Position numbers and translations under genes: made by a program | The notes under the pieces: model-generated | The model's input: the letters and a program-made list of their open reading frames with translations, nothing else | Databases searched by the model: none | What the model was told of the DNA's origin: nothing | NCBI GenBank assembly: GCA_029263215.1 | Contig: JAJCXY010000109.1 | Location: 1 to 48,737, forward strand | Direction: 5' to 3' | Length of the DNA: 48,737 nucleotides | From: Acidimicrobiales bacterium | Lineage (GTDB): Bacteria; Actinomycetota; Acidimicrobiia; Acidimicrobiales; Aldehydirespiratoraceae | In this document: one piece after another, positions 44,518 through 48,737 of the stretch | How positions within the stretch are numbered: position 1 is the stretch's first letter | Layout: every line of letters starts with the position of its first letter

Positions 44518-45468
44518 ATGGATGCTGATCTGGAGGTGGTCGACCTCGAGGCGCCGATCGAGTCGCAGGCGGCCCTGCTCGATCGGGCCTGTCGAGAAGC
44601 AGGATTCTTTCGAATCCCGTTGACCTGTGTCTCTGAGGACGTGGCCGCGGAGGCCTGGGACCTGGCTACGGAATTCTTCGCTTCCTCCGAAGCGACCAAA
44701 CGCTCGGTTGAGTTTCCCGAGCCGGGCTATCCGTACGGATACTCGCCGTTTCGCTTCGAAACTCTCGGCGCATCGCTCGGGCAGGTGGGTGAACCCGATC
44801 TCAAGGAGTCGTTCTCGGTTGGTCCTGACACCGGCGAAAGGATCCCGGGCCCCGGTGCCGAGGAGGCATGGGTGCAGTCGCCCAGCTTGTGGCCCGAGGA
44901 GCCAGCGGGGCTCGAGGCAGCATGGAGTCGATACTTTCGTGAGCTGGCGGGGGTAGCGGACCGGCTGATGGCAGCGATGGCAGTGGCGCTCGACATGCCC
45001 AACGATCATTTCGGCCCGCTCATCGACCGCCCCATCACATCCATGCGAGCCATCCACTACCCCCGGCTCCGCACCGCTCCGGCTCCGGGAGCCCTCAGGG
45101 CCGGAGCCCACAGCGACTACGGCACGTTTACAATTCTTCGCACCGACGACGTGGCGGGACTCGAGATCCAAGCCCCCGATGGTGAGTGGCTCCCGGTGGC
45201 CCCGCGCCCCGACACCTTCGTGGTCAACCTGGGCGACTCCATCGCTCGATGGACGAACGATCGTTGGAGATCGACCATCCACCGGGTCGCCGTGTCAGAC
45301 CCGGCACCCCGACAGTCGATGGCGTTCTTCCACATGGCCAACTGGGATGCAACGATCGAGACTCTGCCGACGTGTGTCGGGCCCGCCCGGCCCAGTCGCT
45401 ACGGGCCGGTGCAGGCCGGGCCGTGGCTGATGCAGAAGTTCCAGGCCACCGTGGTCGGCGGGGCCTGA
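44518..45468 (+). CDS. Isopenicillin N synthase-like 2OG-Fe(II) dioxygenase
   Basis: The 316-residue protein matches this oxygenase family: the N-terminal half starts ...LLDRACREAGFFRI, and the iron ligands are seen as His198-x-Asp200 (AHSDYGTFTIL) and His255 (STIHRV), with Arg265-x-Ser267 binding the 2-oxoglutarate carboxylate (RQSMAFF). The start ATG at 44518 has a strong AGGAGG 8 nt upstream. Substrates range from amino acids to hormones. It is followed 54 bp later by an HD-like gene and preceded by a divergent F420 oxidoreductase, so it may be part of a small oxidative pathway (inference). Confidence 0.92.
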   Translation: MDADLEVVDLEAPIESQAALLDRACREAGFFRIPLTCVSEDVAAEAWDLATEFFASSEATKRSVEFPEPGYPYGYSPFRFETLGASLGQVGEPDLKESFSVGPDTGERIPGPGAEEAWVQSPSLWPEEPAGLEAAWSRYFRELAGVADRLMAAMAVALDMPNDHFGPLIDRPITSMRAIHYPRLRTAPAPGALRAGAHSDYGTFTILRTDDVAGLEIQAPDGEWLPVAPRPDTFVVNLGDSIARWTNDRWRSTIHRVAVSDPAPRQSMAFFHMANWDATIETLPTCVGPARPSRYGPVQAGPWLMQKFQATVVGGA

Positions 45469-45522
45469 CGCTGCACGACCGGGCACTTGTCGCCCGAACC
45501 GCATCTTCCTAATCTCTCCGAC

Positions 45523-46344
45523 ATGTCCCAGGTCGAAGCAACACCGATCACAGTCGAGCGACTGCCGATCCCGTTCTTTCGACAACTTCGGGACCAGGGT
45601 CGCAGCGGCGACGAACTCGAGATGGTTGCCCGCACCTTCGACCTGGCCCGGCAGATGTTCGGAACCCGGATCGATTTCGACGGAGGGCCCGCCATCAGCC
45701 ACTTCATCGGAACGGCCAGTACATGCGCGGCCGCAGAGATGCCGACTCCTTACGTGTGCTTCGCTCTGATCCACAACATCTACCGATCCGGCGACTTTCC
45801 CGACGGTGAGAGCTACGGCGCTTCCCGTACTCGTAGGGACTACGTGCGCCAACGGGTCGATGCCGGCGTCGAGGAGATGGCCTACCACCGCTACGAGGCC
45901 ACCGGCGGCGAGATTTTCAGCGCGGCACCGCCGAAGCCGGGCACCCACGACGCTCTCATGGAACTGGTCGACATCTGCGACATCTACGAAAAATACGAAA
46001 ACGGCCGGATTCATGCGGCCAACCCCGACCGGGCCGATCGACGGGCGTTGGAAGCCGACCCCGACACCGCTGTGGCTCGGGCTCGGCTGTTCGTCCACGA
46101 CGATTTCGCGGACGCGTTGGCCCACGCTCTCGCCCGTCCTGCCGATATCCCCGACGCGGCCCGTTCCGGGATGACCTACGGCGCGCCACTGATGCCCAGC
46201 AGCGCCGTCCTCCGACCCTCCATCACCGTCCGCCGAGCGAGAGACCAACTACTCGAACGCGGCAACCGCTCCGCTCGATGGACCAGGCGCAAGGGGCGCG
46301 GGGCCGTCCGGCGGGCGCGGCGGCTGTTCACCCCGGACCGATAG
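45523..46344 (+). CDS. HD-like protein, DUF6817-type (tentative)
   Basis: The 273-residue product has no signal peptide. Residues about 35-90 contain ISHFIGTAS and LIHNIYRSGDF, histidines spaced as in HD-type metal sites and close to the DUF6817 pattern (H..GT......AL.HNIY); I recall the family from memory, so confidence is low. A Glu-rich middle follows, and the last 50 residues are strongly basic (RRARDQLLERGNRSARWTRR). ATG at 45523 was preferred because it begins the domain; the frame extends a little further upstream. It is 54 bp after the dioxygenase, so co-transcription is likely. Function unknown. Confidence 0.65.
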   Translation: MSQVEATPITVERLPIPFFRQLRDQGRSGDELEMVARTFDLARQMFGTRIDFDGGPAISHFIGTASTCAAAEMPTPYVCFALIHNIYRSGDFPDGESYGASRTRRDYVRQRVDAGVEEMAYHRYEATGGEIFSAAPPKPGTHDALMELVDICDIYEKYENGRIHAANPDRADRRALEADPDTAVARARLFVHDDFADALAHALARPADIPDAARSGMTYGAPLMPSSAVLRPSITVRRARDQLLERGNRSARWTRRKGRGAVRRARRLFTPDR

Positions 46345-46352
46345 GAGCTGAA

Positions 46353-47192
46353 TCACCCGAAGGCGGATACTCCGGGACACATCGGTCCCTGGAATTCGGC
46401 TGGATCGAGGGAGCCAACACCCTCGCCGAAGTCGAACGTGAATACGCTTCCACTCAGCGACCAGAATCGCGCTGCGATCAGCCATTCAGGGTCGCCGAGA
46501 ATCTCCTCGCCGTCAAAGGTCCAGAGTCCGGGCGCGCCACCGATACCTTCGGCGCACTCGAAGCCCCAAAGGTGGCTTGGTATCTCGGGACTCGATCCCT
46601 CGAGAATCTCCAGCGGGCCGCCCTCTGAGGTCGTTGCCGTGAGGTCGCAGTTGATCACCACAAAAACGTTGTAGGCCCGGACGTGGTCTCCACCGCCCAC
46701 CCTGGCGAAGATCTCGTCGGTGTCGTCGCCGTTGATGTCGATACCGTCGAAGACCGCAACGTCGGCGAACGCAATGTTGGGGTAGTCCAACTGCACGGTC
46801 GTGCCACCACCGCCGGTGAACGAGACCTGCAACCACCAGGTCTTGCTGGCCGCGTCGGCGCCCTCCTCCGCGTAGGTGTGGAGCGTATCGAAATCACCGT
46901 CGCCATCGATGTCGCCGCCGGCAATCGTGTGGTCGACAACGCCATCCGGAATCGCACCGTCGCCGGGGCAGTCAGCCGGGGGCTCGGTGGTGGTCGTCGT
47001 GGTTGTGGTTGTGGTCGGCGCCGCGGTCGTCGTCGTTGTGGTCGGCGCCGCGGTCGTCGTGGTTGTGGTCGTCGTTGTTGTGGTTGTTGTCGAAGTCGTG
47101 GTCGGAGCCGCCGAGTCGCTGGAACCGCACGAAGCGAGAATCAAGGTCGTCGATACGGCGACCGCCACGCGGCGTATCAGGGTCCGATGCAT
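46353..47192 (-). CDS. Lipoprotein with a threonine-rich linker and calcium-loop repeats
   Basis: The 279-residue protein has a signal stretch with lipobox at Cys22 (ILASC), then about 40 residues of almost pure Thr with Ala/Pro (about 30-70), likely a glycosylated stalk. The C-terminal 200 residues have FG-GAP/EF-like calcium loops: DIDGDGDFD and DINGDDTDE, with a WWLQVSF sheet. It looks like a surface protein lifted off the membrane. It converges with the HD-like gene, 8 bp apart. No homologue is recognised. Confidence 0.8.
   Translation of the reverse strand: MHRTLIRRVAVAVSTTLILASCGSSDSAAPTTTSTTTTTTTTTTTTTAAPTTTTTTAAPTTTTTTTTTTEPPADCPGDGAIPDGVVDHTIAGGDIDGDGDFDTLHTYAEEGADAASKTWWLQVSFTGGGGTTVQLDYPNIAFADVAVFDGIDINGDDTDEIFARVGGGDHVRAYNVFVVINCDLTATTSEGGPLEILEGSSPEIPSHLWGFECAEGIGGAPGLWTFDGEEILGDPEWLIAARFWSLSGSVFTFDFGEGVGSLDPAEFQGPMCPGVSAFG
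46984..47100 (-). repeat. Threonine-codon repeat in the lipoprotein gene
   Basis: On the plus strand the region is made of GTGGTC, GTTGTG and GTCGTC units in runs, read on the minus strand as ACC/ACA/ACG threonine codons. It encodes the Thr-rich stalk. It is a low-complexity coding repeat, prone to copy-number change. Confidence 0.75.
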
Positions 47193-47260
47193 CCACCGAA
47201 CCTTAGCGAACGCCGGCTACCGACCAGAACCCGGCGACCGGCGTATCCCCTGGTCAGGCG

Positions 47261-47320
47261 TGGTGCCCGGGGCGGGACTTGAACCCGCACGCTCGTGAAA
47301 GCAACGGATTTTGAGTCCGC
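47261..47320 (-). tRNA. tRNA-Leu(CAA), 3' half only; probable att site
   Basis: On the minus strand, from the anticodon stem to the end: anticodon stem of 5 pairs (one G-U) around loop CTCAAAA with anticodon CAA, a variable arm with stem GCT/AGC, a T-arm of 5 pairs with loop TTCAAGT, acceptor strand CCCGGGC, discriminator A and encoded CCA. The 5' side cannot be completed: no 7-nt sequence pairing with CCCGGGC and no D-arm with GG exists upstream, at the distance required. This is what is left where an element integrates at a tRNA anticodon loop; the intact gene should be at the other end of the element, to the right of this window. Confidence 0.75.
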
Positions 47321-47430
47321 GACAGCCCGAATCCGAGGGCCTCCCCGATTCGCTGACCGTTGCAACTACTGGCCAAACACGGCCTTCGTCAGAAGCACAG
47401 ACACCCTCAGAAACACCGGGATCGCGGTTC

Positions 47431-47486
47431 CCGTGACCAAACCGTGACCACAACCCCAGACGTCGGACCGACCGACGTCTGACGTC
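47431..47486. repeat. Iteron-like direct repeats and triple GACGTC palindromes
   Basis: CCGTGACCA occurs at 47431-47439 and 47442-47450, an 11-bp period, about one helix turn. Next come three GACGTC hexamers (47459, 47474, 47481); the first two are the cores of an inverted repeat, AGACGTCGG (47458-47466) and CCGACGTCT (47472-47480), with a 5-bp spacer. It lies 110-150 bp from the tRNA half and 64 bp before the next gene. It may be an arm-type integrase site, an excisionase site or an operator; these are inferences. Confidence 0.55.
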
Positions 47487-47549
47487 CCGACGGCACCTTT
47501 TGCGAGAACACCGCCGGGACGGTCCATTACAGACAAGGAAACCGTACCA

Positions 47550-47960
47550 ATGAACACAATCGAGAGCCCGCAGGCTGATGGATTCGACATCGAAACCCGG
47601 CGAGGACTACTTCGACTCCTCGCAACCAAAGACGACATAGTTCCGACACTCGCCGTCGATCTTGATCAAACCGAGATGGAGATCGTGCGCATGTCGCTGC
47701 AGTGCGTCGCCCTCGAGCTGGTGAAGGTTTCGGCCGAACACGAGGTCGACACCGGTGACAAATTGCACGCCCTGCGGTTCGTCAGCGGCCTCGTCGGCGG
47801 CCTCGTCGGCCTCGAACAAGGCACCGGCGAGCATCCGTGGCCCGAGTCGTTCGACATTGGCGCCCGAGAACGGGCCCGCTTCCTCGGAGATGCCGAAGCC
47901 GCTAGCGCAGCGCAACAACGAATCGACCAATGCCTCCGGGAACACGACCAGGACTCCTGA
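47550..47960 (+). CDS. Unrecognised protein of the integrated element
   Basis: The 136-residue protein is acidic and probably all-helical, with segments such as GLLRLLATKDDIVPTLAV, ALELVKVSAEHEVD and RARFLGDAEAASAAQQRID, and a Gly-rich mid-stretch (GLVGGLVGLEQGTG). No signal peptide, membrane segment or known motif is visible. An AAGGA ribosome site lies about 9 nt before the ATG. The only control region visible is the repeat array upstream. It is the first gene after the att site. Confidence 0.65.
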   Translation: MNTIESPQADGFDIETRRGLLRLLATKDDIVPTLAVDLDQTEMEIVRMSLQCVALELVKVSAEHEVDTGDKLHALRFVSGLVGGLVGLEQGTGEHPWPESFDIGARERARFLGDAEAASAAQQRIDQCLREHDQDS

Positions 47961-47988
47961 CCGGCCGGTCACGTGTGGACGGAGTCAG

Positions 47989-48705
47989 TTAGACGTCGTT
48001 CGGACCGTAGATCTTCTTGGCCGGCTCCCCTTCGCGGCAGAGCCAGACATTGCGGTGCAGGTCGGTGAATTGGAAAACGAGTCGCACGTTCGGAGTTCCC
48101 GTGCCCTTGTTGGAGTCCTCGCCCAGCATGCTTCTGAGCGCTTTTGCACGCTCCTCCAGCGATTTCGATTCGTAGTCCATGGCCGGCTGGACAACGACCC
48201 GCAGGGCCTTCTCCGACGGCTCCAAGGTTCCCAACTTACGACTAAGCATCGGAAGGTAGGTGTCAGGTCCGACGATCCTCGCCTCACAGAGATAGATCGG
48301 GGTCGGGTAGTGGTTTTCGATGAGGATTTGAATCGAAGCCAGCTGCCGATCCGGCCCCATATTCGTATACACATCGTGTCTCTTCGTCGTCACTAGGTTG
48401 GCCAACTTCAGCTGCTCCTCGGCCTGCCGTTCATGATCTCGCTCCTCGGCACGGGTCTGGGCATCAAGTTCGTCTTGGCGAACTTGACGGTCCAGTCTGT
48501 GCTGTTCCGAGAACTGGTGAACAGCGACGCCGATCGCGGTGGCGGTCACAATCGCCACGATCCATTCTCCTACCGATCCCCACTGCAGTTGATCGTCCCA
48601 AGACCCGGCAAGACGGCTCAAGGTGATCGAGGCCGCGAGAATGATGGCAATAGCCCACCCGGCTACTGCCCACCAGAACGCTGCGGTGTGGGCTTTGAGT
48701 GGCAC
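47989..48705 (-). CDS. Unrecognised membrane protein with a coiled-coil linker
   Basis: The 238-residue protein has two N-terminal membrane segments (about residues 9-30 and 47-65), an Arg/Glu/Gln-rich helix (about 68-105, QHRLDRQVRQDELDAQTRAEERDH) that looks like a coiled coil, and a C-terminal soluble domain of about 125 residues with ASIQILIENHYPTPIYLCE and VRLVFQFTDLHRNVWLC. I recognise no family. The C-terminal domain resembles the Ig-like beta fold of unnamed phage or ICE membrane proteins only loosely. It converges with the previous gene, 28 bp apart. Confidence 0.65.
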   Translation of the reverse strand: MPLKAHTAAFWWAVAGWAIAIILAASITLSRLAGSWDDQLQWGSVGEWIVAIVTATAIGVAVHQFSEQHRLDRQVRQDELDAQTRAEERDHERQAEEQLKLANLVTTKRHDVYTNMGPDRQLASIQILIENHYPTPIYLCEARIVGPDTYLPMLSRKLGTLEPSEKALRVVVQPAMDYESKSLEERAKALRSMLGEDSNKGTGTPNVRLVFQFTDLHRNVWLCREGEPAKKIYGPNDV

Positions 48706-48737
48706 CGGTGCACCCTAGGTGCTCTCGTCCCGGGTGG

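Larger units (their letters stand above)
47193..47549. other. Intergenic stretch with tRNA half, repeats and palindromes
   Basis: This 357-bp gap has no gene. It holds the tRNA-Leu 3' half (47261-47320), a direct repeat (47431-47450), and three GACGTC hexamers, two in an inverted repeat (47458-47480). The rest shows nothing I can name. It is the left edge of the proposed mobile element. Confidence 0.7.
47321..48737. mobile_element. Left part of a probable integrated element (right end outside the window)
   Basis: The tRNA half shows orientation: its natural 5' side would lie to the right but is replaced by unrelated DNA. The stretch holds the repeat array and two genes of no known family, and no housekeeping genes. 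No integrase, relaxase or transposase gene is seen before the window ends, so the element type is unknown. The claim rests on the att site and on the absence of backbone genes. Confidence 0.45.

Noticed and set aside
46984..47100. CRISPR-like repeat
   Set aside because: The repeats are short, in frame, and encode a Thr-rich stalk; there are no spacers or regular direct repeats.
47321..47354. 5' half of a tRNA-Leu joining the 3' half
   Set aside because: No sequence pairs with the acceptor strand CCCGGGC, and no D-arm is present at the expected distance; two candidates had at least two mismatches.

Overview
The window is GC-rich DNA whose housekeeping genes and order point to an actinobacterium, most likely a marine-type Acidimicrobiia (Ilumatobacter-like; lineage is inference). 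Three sequence facts support this: an ANTAR response regulator beside polA, an F420-type luciferase-like oxidoreductase, and two gene strings that match the mycobacterial order (pdtaR-polA-rpsA-coaE-uvrB and uvrC-rapZ-yvcK-gap-pgk-tpiA-secG). Almost every gene is on the minus strand, and many neighbours overlap by 4 bp (ATGA or GTGA), so long co-translated operons are likely.

Layout, left to right. 1-1.5 kb: 3' end of a secreted protein built from four neocarzinostatin-like Ig domains. 1.5-3.0 kb: a solute-binding lipoprotein whose ribosome site lies in a hairpin. 3.0-12.3 kb: secG, tpiA, pgk, gap (with a histone-like lysine tail), yvcK, rapZ, a methyltransferase, a proline-rich propeller protein and uvrC. 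12.4-17.6 kb: a five-gene polysaccharide cassette (sugar-phosphate transferase, two GT2 enzymes, flippase, methyltransferase). 17.7-25.1 kb: uvrA, a GT-C-like membrane protein, uvrB, coaE. 25.1-36.4 kb: a Tad-type pilus locus (flp pilin, RR/HK pair, GT-C-like membrane protein, tadC, a vWA-tadB fusion, tadA, tadZ, rcpC), sitting between coaE and rpsA. 36.6-42.5 kb: rpsA, methyltransferase, polA, pdtaR and a small coiled-coil gene. 42.6-47.2 kb: plus- and minus-strand accessory genes (DUF3105-like lipoprotein, SRPBCC protein, F420 oxidoreductase, 2OG-Fe(II) dioxygenase, an HD-like protein, a Thr-rich lipoprotein).

47.26-48.74 kb: only the 3' half of a tRNA-Leu(CAA) gene is present, followed to the right by iteron-like repeats and two unrecognised genes. 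The simplest reading is that the window runs into an integrated mobile element whose right end lies outside it.

Working together, uvrA, uvrB, uvrC and polA form a nearly complete nucleotide-excision repair set on one strand. Two envelope modules, the polysaccharide cassette and the Tad locus, have been set into this conserved backbone. The most promising leads are the tRNA-half attachment site with its repeat array, the Tad locus with its vWA-TadB fusion and the concentric palindrome upstream of flp, the GAPDH tail, the hairpin masking the lipoprotein ribosome site, and the four-domain neocarzinostatin-like protein.
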